The notes: generated by a model from the letters alone, not told the origin. A DNA stretch of 64,000 bases from Eleginops maclovinus (GCF_036324505.1 NC_086366.1:6449427-6513426), one strand, 5' to 3'. Counted from the first letter of the stretch, positions 51,732 through 64,000 are shown. Numbers and translations are program-made.

Positions 51732-52904
51732 CGGGACACCAAAGGAATCAGAGGCCGGCATGCACACTGCAGTGATGCGCACATCAACTTTGGCTTTACA
51801 TTCTCCATAAAGCTGAGCAGCCACATTTAGTTAATGCTCTGCAGATTAAACCCTTTTATACTACATTAGAACAACTTATTAAAATGCCAATATCCATATA
51901 TATAATTCAATTTGATGCTGACTGTATAGATGTTCTGACATTGATAGGCTATCTGATGCATATAGGCTACAACAATTATTTTATGTTTGGAAAACATTGT
52001 TCAAAGTGGTGCAATATTTGGAAAAAAAGCAGCATTACGTTGAAAAGGGACATCATCTCCTCCAAGTCAAGGGCTCCCGGCTCCTTTAAATATCGTGCTG
52101 GGTTTCCCTAATAAACATCTTCTGAACATCATCCTATGCAGTCAAAACTCCAACAATAAATATGCAATAATACGTCACTCACCAGAGTACTTCAATGTCA
52201 GCAATCCCATGCCTATAGATACATTACCTCAATCATTTATATCCAAATGTTTTGCTTAAACTATCCTTCTGCTAAAACACATTTTGCTGGTACACTATCA
52301 CCCGGGTACATCTTAATGCCGCATTGGAGAGAGGGAGATAGAGATACTTACATTAGCAGCAGGCTGGCAGCAGCATCACTGCAGCATCTCTGTCCTCTGC
52401 ACCGCAGATAACTTCCTTTAAACCACAAACAGCATGAAAAGCAAAGGTAGCCAACGTGAACACTTCAGAGATGATGGTTTGCATGAAATACGTCTTTAGA
52501 TGAGATTTCTAACAATCGCGGACAGTTTCACATACTGCAGGATTTAGAGCACAGGTCTCTTAAAGGGGCAGCTGCGGTATAAAGCCCCGATGGGACACAC
52601 CAGCAGTATGGGCTGGGCGAGAAGAAGAGATTACACTTGCCATGCGCCCAGTTATGGAATGTTACTGAGTACATTTACTATTGACTGACTTTGGTCAATT
52701 TTGAAGTCCTTAACTTGAGTATTTTCCATTTAACGGTACTTTATACTTTTACTCCACTATTATTAAAAAGCTTTAGTGACATTTCAGATTTTACATTAAA
52801 AACATGACACAGTTTGAACACAATGCATCTCTCATAAATAAACTAGTGGACTTAATGTTTGAAGTATACAACTTAGTAAAATTATACAATATATTACAAA
52901 AAGT

Positions 52905-53366
52905 TCTTTCCCTCTTCTGCTTTTTTGAGTGTTCCCTTTCCTTTAGTGTGTTCCAAAGGTTATGTAAATGGTCTACAAAGGATAATATCCCTGTGTCCCC
53001 TCCAGAGGGAGTTTCTCTCTCACACGCTTGCCTGAAACGCCTCCATTGGATGCCTTTGTTTACTTCAGGAACATAGTGACATCACTAACACTCGCAGTTC
53101 TGATTGACTATTATTCCAACACATCTTACGTGATAAACTAAGGTGCGGGACATCTCTAAGCGGTTGACAAATTACATCAGAGCCAGCCTGCCAACCAATC
53201 AGAGCAGACTGGGCTCTGGTTTCAGACAGAGGGTGAACAGAGGTGCTGAAGCACAGGCAGTATGAGAAACATAAAGAGCTTTTTGAACATTAAAGCATGG
53301 AGACATGTCCCAGAGACAAAACATACAAATATGAACCTGATAATGAGCATAATAGGGCCTCTTTAA
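52905..53366 (-). mobile_element. Near full-length family A MITE
   Basis: Left part GTTCCCTTTCCTTTAGTGTG and TATGTAAATGGTCTACAAAGG; middle AGTGACATCACTAAC, GGTGCGGGACATCTCTAAGC and CAATCAGAGCAGACTGGGC; right part GTATGAGAAACATAAAGAGC, AACATTAAAGCATGGAGACA and GCATAATAGGGCCTCTTTAA, ending at TTAA. Family B sequence flanks both sides, so it looks inserted into a family B copy. Confidence 0.7.
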
Positions 53367-53459
53367 GTAAAAGTACGGAAGTATTTCCAGCAAAATATAC
53401 TTAAATATCCAAAGTAAAAGTACTTGCTATGCACAGTGGATTATTCTAATGTTATAAAC

Positions 53460-53885
53460 AGGGTTGGGAGGGTTACTTCAAATGTAATCTGTAACCTTAC
53501 TAGTGACCTGTAAAAAAGGTAATCAGTAACCAGTGATGTCGGTAACTAATGAGTAACGCGTTACCCTAATCTGACCACTTTTTTCATTAACGAGTAATCT
53601 AACACGTTACTATTTCCAAACCAGTAATCAGATTAAAGTTACTTATCGAAGTCACTGTGCGTTACTATTTTTGTCATTTTCCTGAGTAAAAAGAGATATG
53701 TTTGCTTTCTTCTTGCGTCCCGGGGAGTGACGTCTATGCGACAATTAAGTCACATTTTCAGGATGTTGTCGGCAGCTGCTGAAAGTAACTAATAAAGTAA
53801 CTTGTAATCTAACTAAGTTACTTTTTAAAGGAGTAATCACTAATCAGATTACTTTTTCGAAGTAACTGTAGCAACTCTGTCAGTA
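53460..53885 (+). repeat. Family C repeat
   Basis: Starts GGGTTGGGAGGGTTACTTCA; within it TAACGCGTTACCCTAATCTG, ACTTGTAATCTAACTAAGTT and GTAATCACTAATCAGATTAC recur as degenerate GTTACT/AGTAAC blocks. It is the longest copy of this family in the window. Confidence 0.55.
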
Positions 53886-54294
53886 ACCTAATCCAAGCAT
53901 CACATAGAGTTCAACATGTGAACAGTTATTTGATTTATTTGAAATCAGGGGGGGGGGGGGTCTTCTGTCTTGATTTAAAAGAATAAAGAGCAGCAGTGGA
54001 CCTGCAGTTTTCTGGTAGTATGTTCAAGAAGACCAACAAATAAAGAATGACACAAACGTCCCAGTAGATGGAGACAAATGCTTGAGTGTCTCACTGAGAG
54101 AGGGAGAAGCTTTGACTGCAGTACCACAGACTCAGGTCACAGTGCACATGCAGATCTAACTTCAACATAAAATATATACATGCATTCAAACAATAACAGT
54201 TAAAACAGACATAAGAATACTTTAATACAACTGCCACAGGGTACATTTATTCATACAAAAACAAATAAAGCTGATGGAAAAGTTGGAAACTTAA

Positions 54295-54480
54295 ATTGGC
54301 CCTATTCTCCTTTGTGTGATTTCCCCTCTCCTGTAATGTGTGCTATACCAATCAGAGCAGACTGGGCTCTGGTTTCAGACAGAGGGTTAAACGGCTGATG
54401 CAGCACAGGCAGTATGAGCAAAATAAAGAGCTTTTTGAACATTAAAACATACAAATATGAACCTGATAATGACATTTAAC
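54295..54480 (-). mobile_element. Internally deleted family A MITE
   Basis: GGCCCTATTCTCCTTTGTGT and TTCCCCTCTCCTGTAATGTG jump directly to ACCAATCAGAGCAGACTGGG and then AACATTAAAACATACAAATA. The centre has been lost. Confidence 0.6.
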
Positions 54481-54700
54481 TCAAAATATGAAGTGTTAAT
54501 AATACCATATTTGTGGAATGTTTCATAAGAGACATGTGAATTCATAATATTCCACATTAGGCAACTTAGTAACAGCTAATTACATTTGCAAAGTAGACTT
54601 CTTGAATTGATGCAAAACATGCCCAGACATGTACAGAAATTGTCCACTTTGGCTGCAGTGCTGAACTTTTGTCCTCTGTGTCTTTGCCTCGGTGCAGACA

Positions 54701-54999
<299 letters not shown>

Positions 55000-55657
55000 G
55001 ATGTGTCACAGTATCTTCACAAATCAGCTGTCACAAGAAAATAAATGATATATATCTTCTGTATTCAACTTTATTAGATAAGTTGTTCAGCCATTACGCA
55101 ACAGTTCCAATGCATATACTACAATTATCCCTGTCCATGAATACAGTATCTATTTTCCAGCATGCAGACAAACTCAGTAGGTTGACAGTGAACCTTCCTC
55201 AGCACTCTGATTTCTAATCTGAGTATCACAATATAAAAGTAATGTTACCTGATTAGTTCCTGTTACTGTTGTATTACCTCAATATCAAATGCAATGCAAA
55301 TAAAGAAACATATCAATAAGACAACAGAACAATGTGACCTTAAAAGGAAGAAAGGATGATATTTGGTTGTATCATGTATGAAGATAAATAAATACAAAAC
55401 ATGTAATATTTTCATAAACAAAGGAAGTTAAAGTAAAAGCTTAATGAGTACAAAAATAATATATATATATCCACTTCTGGTTAGATGGTATTTGCATATC
55501 ATTGGCTTGCTCTCTGCACAATGACAAACAAAGTGAATGGGGACCAGCAGGGACCCTGTGAAGGACCATGATAGGTCCACGGACCACAGTTTGGAAGCCA
55601 CTTGGTTGGAGCTCAAAATCCAAGAGACCAACTTCCATGAAACAGCCATTAAATAAA

Positions 55658-55764
<107 letters not shown>

Positions 55765-55847
55765 CTCATACACACTGGAGAGAAAGAGAGAGTAGACTGA
55801 TAACAAAGCGGCAGAGAGGAAACGCGGTTATTGATCACATTTCTCAG

Positions 55848-55849
<2 letters not shown>

Positions 55850-55945
<96 letters not shown>

Positions 55946-55969
55946 CGTGTGTGTGCATGTGTGTGTGTG
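55850..55969 (+). repeat. (TG)n microsatellite, ~120 bases
   Basis: Perfect TG from 55850 to 55940, then TG with GCGTGCG and GCATG interruptions to 55969. It lies directly before the probable first exon of tnfrsf19. Confidence 0.95.
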
Positions 55970-55974
55970 GCTCG

Positions 55975-56216
55975 CGCTGTTGGACAGCTCTTTGATGTGA
56001 GGCAGGCTGATCACGGATCAGATACACGCGCGTCAGATCCATGAAGCCACCCCCCCTCTCTCCGCCTTTGATCTGCGGGAGAGGGTAGTCCTGCTCGCTG
56101 TGTTTCTGCAGCTGACATGGTGAGCGGACCGGTGCGGGACACACAGCTCACCTCTCACCGGTCTGCTGTCGACTTATAACCACCAACACTTCACTCAAAT
56201 ACTCTTTTTCTCTCAG
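55975..56216 (+). other. tnfrsf19: Probable tnfrsf19 promoter and non-coding first exon
   Basis: GC-rich segment ending TTTTTCTCTCAG followed by a consensus GTAAG donor at 56217, upstream of the start-codon exon at 58560. It contains an ATG at 56117 that opens a short frame of about 20 codons, an upstream ORF if transcribed. The left border and start site are not determinable by eye. Confidence 0.45.
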
Positions 56217-56334
56217 GTAAGAAGAGACTTTCATTCGTGTTTAGACTGTCGATGCATAGGCTCTTAAGACAACGAAGCCAGAACAAGCCTTTGGTTCGTT
56301 TCGGTTCGTTTTCAAGCTTTACATGTGCACTATA

Positions 56335-58390
56335 GCCAGTGGTGTAAAGTAACTAAGTAGATTTACTCAAGTGCTGCACTTAGGAACTATTTTGAGAGAC
56401 TTGAACTTGAGTATTTCCATTTTTTGCTATTTTGTACTTCTACTCCACTACAAGTCAGAGTTAATCGTGTACTTTTACTCCACCTAATGTATTTAATACC
56501 TTTGGTTACTTTGTGGATTTGGTTTCTTCATAAATCATCATGAAATATAAACAACTCATAAATCAGACTTTAGTTCCACCTGGAGTAAATTCACCAGCTA
56601 CCCTGCAGTATACAAAGTCATTAAAACATGCTGCACCTTTACCAGCTTTGAGAACACTTTAATGATCAATCATTATAATCAAAACACATGCTATAAATTA
56701 TTCTGAAATGGACCAATCTGCAGAATGACTACTTACACTTTTGGTACTTTAAGTATATTCTGAATCTAATTCTTTTGTACTTTAACTTGAGTAACATTTT
56801 GAATGCAGGACTTTTACTTGTAGCAGAGCATTCCTACACTCTGGTACTTCTACTTAATTACAAGAGTACTTTTCCCACCTCTGATTATTACATTTATGAT
56901 GGTGTTTTTACAGCCACACTGTAAGATAAACTGACTGTGGCTTTAAAGTTTGCAGTAGAGGAAAACATACTCAGAGGTCTTACCAAAGTAAAAGTACCAA
57001 TACTAAAGAGTAAAAATACTCAGTTACAAGTAAACACATTAACTTACAGTTAACCTAATTAGTAACTATTTACAAGTAAAGTTAAAAGGTTTTAAGTAAA
57101 CGTAATTATTGTGCAGAATGGCCTATATAAGCACCATATCTTTTTTAATTACTTTATTATAATTATTGTGCTCAGCACTTGGTACAGGTTGAATTTATTT
57201 GAATTACTTGATACACTCCCGGGTAGCTTAACTTATCATAATATATAATAATGTATTAGGTGACTTATATTTGGCATTTATAAGCAAAATCTGCAAAGTA
57301 GCTAAAGTAACTACATTTGTAAAATAAAGCTACGTGAGTAAAAGTGTTAAAGTAAAGTAAAGTAAGAGTATCTAAATGTTTTACTTAAGTAAAGTACTCA
57401 AGTACTCCCACTGGAAAAAGTACTCAAATGTTTTACATTAAGTAAAAGTAGCAATACTTAAAAGTTCTGCATTGAAAATCTTACTTAATGAATAATTACA
57501 AAGGTAAAGGCATTACATTACACTTAAAGTACTCGTTATCCATAAAGACCCATGTCAGAATCACATGTGAAATGACTGGATTATGGTCAGATTTGGAATA
57601 CATATTCAGACCATTTACTGAAGTAAAAGTAGCAATACATTATGTCAAAATACTCCATTACAAGTAAAAGTCCTGCATTCTGAAGTACAGATCAGCTAAA
57701 TGTACTTAAAGTATTGCTAAGTGAATTGCTGCTTTTTGATTACAGCCTCCACCGATTGTACAAACTTGTACCGTACTTGAGAATTTCCATATAATACTAC
57801 TTTATACTTTTACTCCACTTCACTTAGCTTTAATGACTTTTCAGATGCTGCATTAAAAACATGTGATACACTTTTAACATGATGCATCTCTAAAATTAAA
57901 CCAGTGGACTAACTGTTTAAGGATCAACAAAGTAAAAGTATACAATATATTACCAACACGTCTTAACATCCGTAATGTGTGTATCAAAACTGTGTTTGTG
58001 TACAACAGTACAATGCTGCTTGATGAAACAATATTAAGATATCACAAATTTATTTCTGCAGAGTAAGTACTTTTACTTTGTATACTTTGAATACATTTAC
58101 TGTACTTTAGCTGTAGGACTTTTACTTGTAATGGAGTATTTTAACATTAATGAATGGCTACTTTTACTTCAGTAAAGGATCTGAGTACTTCTTCTACCTC
58201 TGATCATAATATATACACATACACATCTATATGATTCTGAAAAGGGCCTTTAGGTATAACCAGAATGTTTACATATGGCACTGTAAGTATAATTTGATGC
58301 CAATACTTTGTGCATTTGTTATGTGAGAATTGAAATGCTTTCCGTTGTAACTTGAGTACTTTTACAAATGGATCACTCCTTCCACCACTG
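56335..58390. repeat. Dense cluster of family B repeats
   Basis: Nearly 2 kb of tnfrsf19 intron 1 made of at least five degenerate copies in both orientations: 56335-56885, 56985-57110, 57290-57560, 57595-57790, 57830-58200 and a tail at 58330-58390. Recurrent text is GTAAAAGTCCTGCATTC, TTACTTAAGTAAAGTACTC, ACTTTTACTCCACT and CAGTAAAGGATCTGAGTACT. No exon is seen. Confidence 0.65.
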
Positions 58391-58585
58391 CCTAAACCTG
58401 CCTGTATTGGTGGTAAAACAAAAAAGAGTTACTTTTGCCTCACAAAATTTGGCCCAACTTAATAAAATGTCCTGATGAGTTATTAAGTGTACATGGGAGA
58501 GAGAGACAACATATTTGCATTCTAGTACTGAGTCTTCTTCTGTTGTGTCCTGTTTACAGCTGCAGGCAACAATCGCTTCATCAAC

Positions 58586-59467
58586 ATGTTCAGGATCCTT
58601 CAACACACCTTCTCGCTACTGCTCACCATGCATGTCATATATTCATCTCTGGTAAGCATTTCATCATTTTGTTTTTAACACGAGGAAGAAAACAAGTTAA
58701 TTTAGTGCTTTTGACTCGCTTACAACCTATAATTACAACAATTTACAGTGTCCGACCCGTGCAAACGCCTGAAAGGTCCATTAGGAGAAAAGCGCTGCAG
58801 CTTCGAAAACAACGCAAATACAGAAACACAAATATCCCCAAAACACATGCAAATTAAAAAACATCTTCACCACGTTTACTGAAAGCGCTGCATAAACAAA
58901 ACACTGCTAGAAGCTCAAAACTAAAAAGGTCACTAAAAAGCGGTGCTTACAGCTGGGACCAGAGCACTTGTTGACTAAAGTATTTATACTTTTACTTAAG
59001 TATAGGATCTGATTACTTCCTCTAGCTCTGCACACATGCACACGAACTGCTGAAACAGGCAACGGCTGGTAACACTGACAATGCTGAGTGTCATTTTACT
59101 TTTGTTGTAATTGCTATCTTCTCTCTGTGCGATCCTTGTTTTGTTGCTTGTGATTAAGAATCTTCTGCTTGCCCTTCTTTTCCCACAGGGCTCATTAAAT
59201 CTTATCTCATCCCGACAGTATTAGACTTGTTTCTGAAGAAATCCCTTTAAACTCTTATGAGAGAGATTAGCTGTGATTAGCAGTCTGCTGTGGGTGAAAG
59301 TGGTGATGACACACAGGAATCTCTGACTTTCACCAAACGTCTTTCCCCATCAGATTCCTGTGGGGGCCGAGGAGGAGACGAGGGAGTGCCGAGAGCAGGA
59401 GTACAAGGACCGCTTTGGGAACTGTAGACCCTGCAGGCAGTGCGATGCAGGACAGGAGCTCTCAAAG
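58586..59467 (+). CDS. tnfrsf19: tnfrsf19 (TROY), TNF receptor superfamily member 19, 3'-partial
   Basis: Type I membrane receptor of the TNF-receptor superfamily, known in mammals for JNK/NF-kB signalling and roles in skin appendages and neural tissue. Two coding exons are in the window. 58586-58651 (exon begins at 58560) encodes MFRILQHTFSLLLTMHVIYS plus SL, a hydrophobic signal peptide. 59354-59467 encodes IPVGAEEETRECREQEYKDR, then FGNCRPCRQCDAGQELSK, the first part of cysteine-rich domain 1. Both are whole numbers of codons (22 and 38) and end at GT donors. The CREQEYKDR-GNC-PC-QC-ELSK pattern matches mammalian TNFRSF19 CRD1. Position beside sacs agrees with mammalian gene order. The remaining extracellular domains, transmembrane and cytosolic parts lie beyond 64000. 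Confidence 0.88.
58740..58990 (-). repeat. Family F repeat, inverted copy
   Basis: CGTTTACTGAAAGCGCTGCA and AACACTGCTAGAAGCTCAAA are the inverse complement of the 27470-27760 copy; GGGACCAGAGCACTTGTTG corresponds to its AGGGCTCTGGTCC region. Located in the tnfrsf19 intron between the two coding exons. Confidence 0.55.
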
Positions 59468-59694
59468 GTGGGTACACCTGTTCTGTTTACATCACCTCCA
59501 ATACTCTGGGTTAGTTTAAAAACATTTTGCGTTACAATAACTAGTTATCTGGAAAAAAAAAGTTATGTAATCTGATTACTTTCTGTTAATCTTGGGTAAC
59601 CTCAACTATGAGTGGATTAACTTGAATAGAGTTCCATTATGTCAAAATTGTACTTAAGTCCTTGAGTAAATGTACTTTCCACCCCTGATACTAT

Positions 59695-60180
59695 GCACAG
59701 CAGCTGTTTGAGTTGAATGCTAATGCCAGCATGCTAACATGTTCACAAGGAATATGCTATCTGTGCCTAGTACCAGCGGTGGAAAGTAACTAAGTACATT
59801 TACTAAAGCACCGTATTTAAGTATTTCACAATGCTCACCGTCTTAAAAGGGCTTGCTAGCATGCTAAGATTTGCTAAATGGCGCTAAAATGAATACTGCT
59901 GGGTCTGAATGTCATCCGTTTTTGCAGCCATTAACAAACCTAACGTCATTCCATCAAGTTCTGTGAACCTTAAAAACGTGCCTTCATATTATACAGCTGA
60001 GGTCTTTGTTGCTGTTTTTCTGTTTATATATCAAAAGTAGAGTAAAAAAAGGGGGAAAAGTACACATGTTTTCCTTGGAAATGTAATGGAGGAGAAATTT
60101 AAAGCAGCATAAAATGGAAACACTCACGTAAAGTACAAATAAACTTGGGTAAATGTACCTTCCACCACTGGTAGTACAAC
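59695..60180 (+). repeat. Family E repeat interrupted by family B
   Basis: Family E text (AATGCCAGCATGCTAACATG; GGGCTTGCTAGCATGCTAAG; TTGCTAAATGGCGCTAAAAT) is broken at about 59772-59815 by AGCGGTGGAAAGTAACTAAG-type family B text, and a family B end (CTTCCACCACTGG) closes at about 60173. Confidence 0.5.
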
Positions 60181-62093
60181 GAGGGATCCATTATAGGTCA
60201 GTTGAGTCAACTTCCTGTACCTAAAGGCAGTAGGAAACATCTCTACAAATGAAAAACAAGTGCACTGTTAAGAAAAGTGTATCTTACAGGGAGCCAACAT
60301 TATTTATTACTTCCTCTCTTTCATGCAGAGCAGCCGGGCCGTTATTAGCTTTAGTAGAACACCGACCCCTCTTTAATCAGTCACACCCATACTCCTGACG
60401 TCCTGCGGCTGAATGGCTTCCATTGTTTCTCCCCGCTGCTCCCTGTCCAACTCATTGTCTTCACCGTTTGAAGCCAGCCATGCCTAAGCTTGCTGCTCTT
60501 TCAACTGGGACTACACGTCTCCTCTCCTCCACCTACCCGAGCCACAGGTTTCTGTGTGCTTTGTACAAACAGGCTTCAATAGACTCAGCTTTTTCCTGTC
60601 TGGCAGCCAGCGTTGGGAGGGTTACTTGAAAAATGTGATCTGTTACAATGACTAGTTACCTGTAAAAAAAAACGTGACTCTTATACTCTTATACATCCAG
60701 AGGCAAATCAGGTTTAACTGTCAGGAGTCTCAATGAAAAATGGATTCTGTCTGTTTCTTTCAAATGGCCTGAAAAGTGTTACTCCAGCTTTCCCCTACTG
60801 GTGGAAAAACTCTGCATCACCCTTGACATCTGTTGCACACATGCATTTAAACCTGGTTGCCTTTAATCTCTGTGCACGAAGACATGCACTCTGTGGTTGG
60901 TCGTACGCTTCAGTAGTCCTCGTGTTCCCTCTGCCAGATCCACAGGCATGAATGCAGCTAGCCACCCCGGGGTCCTGGTTAATAATTGGCCGCCTCGCTC
61001 TTTCTCTGAAGGTAGCGGGATGCCGGCTCATAGCGGGGACCCAGGCCTGCAACTCAGAGAAAGTTTCCCAGAGACACAACTTCTGATCTAAAGGCAATTC
61101 GTGCATGTTCTGAAAGGCAGGGCTCAGCGTGGAGGAGGGAAGCAGACTTTTGGAGTCACTCTGTGCAGCTGCCATGGAGATCCCAGAGGAATGTGCCCCA
61201 GTTTGCTCTGGAAGTTTGCCTCTGGAAGCCACTCTTAGGCAGGCTGACAAACATCAATTAGCCCCTTTATACTAACTGTAGCGAAAAGAACCACACACAG
61301 AGGGAACGGCCATTACATTAAAACCACTTATTCTTTCTCAGACATTTTTCATTGATAGTAAGTTGGACTTGTGCTGTATCAAGCATGAAAGGGGAAATGC
61401 TTTCCAGTGCATCCTGGAAGAATGCCAGCAGCAACAAAAAAATAAAAAGTCAGGAACACAACTTTGATGGGTCTTGTAGTTTATAGCAAGAGTGAAACAT
61501 TTCCTGCAGCCACACTTCCAGGGCAAAGGACTTCTGAATGAGAGACAAAAGAGTGTATGAGCAACATAAACAAGTGGTGATGGTGAACAAGCATTATCTG
61601 CACTGTTATGTGTACCAAAAAAGCCATAAGCCAGCTGTAATAGAGTGAAGACATACTCTGAAGCTCTAATTTTAAAACTTAACTTTAAGTAACTTCTGGT
61701 TGCTGTGCTGATGTTGCTTGTTAATCGTCTGAAAATCTAGTTTAAGTGTGTGTGATAGAGAGGACAATGTTGTATCCCACACAGAGCACTGCTTTTGGCT
61801 CTCATACTTTGTTTTCAGAGTTGGTTCATTACCAGATCAGATGACTGGCTGCCCCCTTGTGATTCCCTACTAATCTCAGAAATATCTCTGCGTCTGAACA
61901 TGCTGCAGCTCTCTCTCTCTCTCCTCTGCACTCTGCTGTTATGCTTGGCAGTCTCACTAAACTAGTTTGGGAGATAGGACGTGCAAATGGGATGTTTAGC
62001 ATCTGTTTTTAAGGATAGCTTTGATGTGAAATCACCTTGCAAACTGAAAAGGGGGGGGGGGGGGGGGACTTCCACACATGAATGTGCATTTGC

Positions 62094-62395
62094 TTAAAGA
62101 GACCCTATAATGCTAATTTTCAGGTTCATTTTAGTATGTTGTGCCTCTACTCTGACATGTCTCCATGCTTTAGTGTTCAAAAAGCTCTTTATTTTTCTCA
62201 TACTGACTGTGCTGCAGCACCTCCTTTCACCCTCTGTCTGAAACCAGAGCCCAGTCTGCTCTGATTGGTTTGCTGGCCGGCTCTGTTGTGATTAGTCAAC
62301 AGTGTAGAGATGTCCAGCTCCTTAGCCTATCATGTACAATGTGTTGGAGCGCTAGCCAATAGAAGCGCAAGTGTTTAGTGATGTCATTATGTGAC
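62094..62395 (+). mobile_element. Family A MITE, 5' end at TTAA
   Basis: Starts TTAAAGAGACCCTATAATGC (TTAA at 62094-62097), then GTTCATTTTAGTATGTTGTG, GTTCAAAAAGCTCTTTATTT, TGTGCTGCAGCACCTCC, CCAGTCTGCTCTGATTGG and GCCAATAGAAGCGCAAG. It is cut off where a family B end (GAAGTGGAAAAAATCAAGTA) begins. Confidence 0.7.
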
Positions 62396-62944
62396 AGAAG
62401 TGGAAAAAATCAAGTACTTTTATGTCACAACAGTACTTACGGTACTTAAGTAAATGTTACTTTCGAGCACTTCTTAATATGTATTCATTTGCAGTTGTTG
62501 GTGTGTTTGGAAAGGCTTACACATTTAGTTCTCACCCTTTCATATAATAACAACGTCACAGAGTATGGTGTTTCTTTGAGCTGCTCTCAGTCAGTGCAGG
62601 AAGTTGGCTCTGTGCAGCTTTTGTTAGCGGGGATAAAAGAAGAAAGAGATCCCTCCTTGATGATCTGTGCCGCCTGGATCAGAGGGCCAGAAGTTGGCCA
62701 GTTTTCCCTTTTGTTTCAGTGCTCTGACCCGCTCCTGACGACGTGGCATCGGCTCCCATCCAGCCATGTGAGGCCCCACAGCTAGTGCCAGTACTCAGCA
62801 TAGTGGTGGGGGAACTCCTTCATGAGGAAGTGGGTCACCTACAGCACTTTCTTGAGGAGTAGTATTAGGGATGAGTGCTGTGGTAGTTTTCAGGCCCCCC
62901 TTCACTCAGTCTGAGATTCCCACAGGCCACAGCATTAGTGCATG

Positions 62945-63150
62945 GCACTAAACGATGATATGATTCGATATGAAAGAGTACTCGATATTTTACGATACAA
63001 TACAATACTTTACAATCGGATACTCCACAATACGCTACGATGCGACACGTTACGAAATAAAAAATACGGTATGATGCTTTACCCCACAACACGTTGGGAT
63101 ACGATTAGCTCGAGACGATATGTTCAAGACCCGATACCGTACATTTAACC
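62945..63150. repeat. Degenerate GATAC-type tandem tract
   Basis: Roughly 200 bases of diverged CGATA/CAATA/GATAC words (TTTTACGATACAATACAATA; CTACGATGCGACACGTTACG; GAGACGATATG). A small piece of similar text is at 16938-16970. It looks like an old pentanucleotide-derived repeat. Confidence 0.5.
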
Positions 63151-63720
63151 TGGGATTAAACTCTGCATTTCATTTTCAGTTGACTGGAGCTTTAGTCTTT
63201 ATCAAACCATAGGACCCGGTATCTGCAATTTGATGGTTAACAATTCATACTGGTGTAGTTTAGACGCAAAGGTCATGGTGAGAAGAACTAAAACTCAACA
63301 CTGAACGAACACCAAATGTATTGATTGTATTTCTTTACTCCAGCTGTTCATTTCCATCTTGTTTTTGTAATTTGTTCTCTTTCAAACCCCTCCCGATGTT
63401 GTGTTGAAAGACCTCAATGACAAACTGACATTCACATGACAGCTGATATTACTGTACGCCACGCCGAGTGCAAAGCCTCTGCGGGGATGACATCATGCAT
63501 TGATCCTTCATTATCAGCTCCGAAGCAGCTGCCCTCCTGTTGTCCAGCGGAGCAATCATGAGCCAGGAGGATAGACATGGGGGTGTTGGGGGGGGGGCTC
63601 ATATATCATTAAAGTGAAGGCCAGCTTCAAACAGGGCTTCTCTTCTCTCTTCGCCCGTGTCCCGTTTCACTGCCCGGGCATGCAGTCCTGTAGGAATGTG
63701 GGCACAAGAGTCTGATATGA

Positions 63721-63743
63721 GGGGGGGGGGGGGGGGGGGGGGG
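63721..63743 (+). repeat. G homopolymer, 23 bases
   Basis: Uninterrupted G run, with further G-rich stretches nearby (63578-63597, 63959-63975). It can form G-quadruplexes and is prone to length error in sequencing. Confidence 0.9.
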
Positions 63744-64000
63744 AGCAGCTTGGCAAGACATAATGAATGGGGGGGTGAAGATGCGATCGTCCGATGGCAC
63801 CGTCAGAAGATGAGGATTTCAGTCCTTCCAGCCAAACACATGACATTGAACCCTTGAGCCAGGCCTGGCCCGAGGATGACCGGCGATATGGGCTGGAGCA
63901 TTGCAGCTGTTGTTATGAAGTCTCCATATAAGGCCAGGAAGGGAAGGGAAACGTGGAGGGGAGGGGAGGGGGGGGGAGACAGAGAAAGAGTGAGAAACAG

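Larger units (their letters stand above)
59468..64000 (+). other. tnfrsf19 intron running to the window edge
   Basis: No further exon with TNFR cysteine spacing and splice borders was found in 4.5 kb. Contents: family C fragments (59,520-59,620 and 60,610-60,690), family E interrupted by family B (59,695-60,180), family A (62094-62395), a GATAC-like tract (62945-63150) and G homopolymers (62051-62067 and 63721-63743). Confidence 0.5.

Noticed and set aside
56117..56180. ATG at 56117 as the tnfrsf19 start
   Set aside because: The frame closes after about 20 codons before the donor at 56217; the signal-peptide exon at 58586 gives the in-frame start.
60423..61250. ORFs of 68-151 codons in the tnfrsf19 intron
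   Set aside because: No splice borders in phase with tnfrsf19, no cysteine spacing of TNFR repeats, and no recognisable family.

Overview
This window is vertebrate genomic DNA, almost certainly from a ray-finned (percomorph-like) fish. Genes are split by GT-AG introns, proteins match vertebrate orthologues closely, and non-coding DNA is full of long (CA)n/(GT)n microsatellites and several short dispersed repeat families of the kind common in teleosts. Six protein-coding genes can be read. Coordinates were worked out by eye from splice signals, reading-frame continuity and remembered mammalian orthologues; no search was run.

Layout: (1) 361-3543 (+) slc37a4, ER glucose-6-phosphate translocase, first exon lost off the left edge. 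(2) 4350-6601 (-) trappc4, TRAPP tethering-complex subunit, complete in five exons. (3) 6906-9331 (+) rps25, complete, head-to-head with trappc4 across a ~300 bp bidirectional promoter. (4) ~9.5-13.0 kb, intergenic and repeat-rich. (5) ~13.1-26.2 kb (+) sgcg, gamma-sarcoglycan, with a likely non-coding first exon and seven coding exons. (6) 28559-49877 (-) sacs, sacsin, convergent with sgcg; nine coding exons were traced, including an 11.5 kb terminal exon. (7) 50.6-55.9 kb, intergenic with large CA arrays. (8) ~56.0 kb to the right edge (+) tnfrsf19; only its first exons fall in the window.

Functionally these are housekeeping and tissue genes with no operon-like logic: ER sugar-phosphate transport, vesicle tethering, a 40S ribosomal protein, a muscle membrane complex subunit, a giant neuronal co-chaperone and a TNF-receptor family member. 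slc37a4-trappc4-rps25 corresponds to a human 11q23.3 cluster and sgcg-sacs-tnfrsf19 to a human 13q12.12 cluster, so the window joins two vertebrate synteny blocks.

The observation most worth checking is a one-base frame break in the sacs 1.47 kb exon near 42086. Everything around it is conserved, so it is either a base-calling error or a damaging allele. Others are a displaced N-glycosylation sequon in sgcg, a sacs start codon behind an overlapping upstream ORF, a miniature transposon family with TTAA at its ends, and an inverted CA/GT pair beside the tnfrsf19 first exon. I found no evidence of a previously undescribed biological system.
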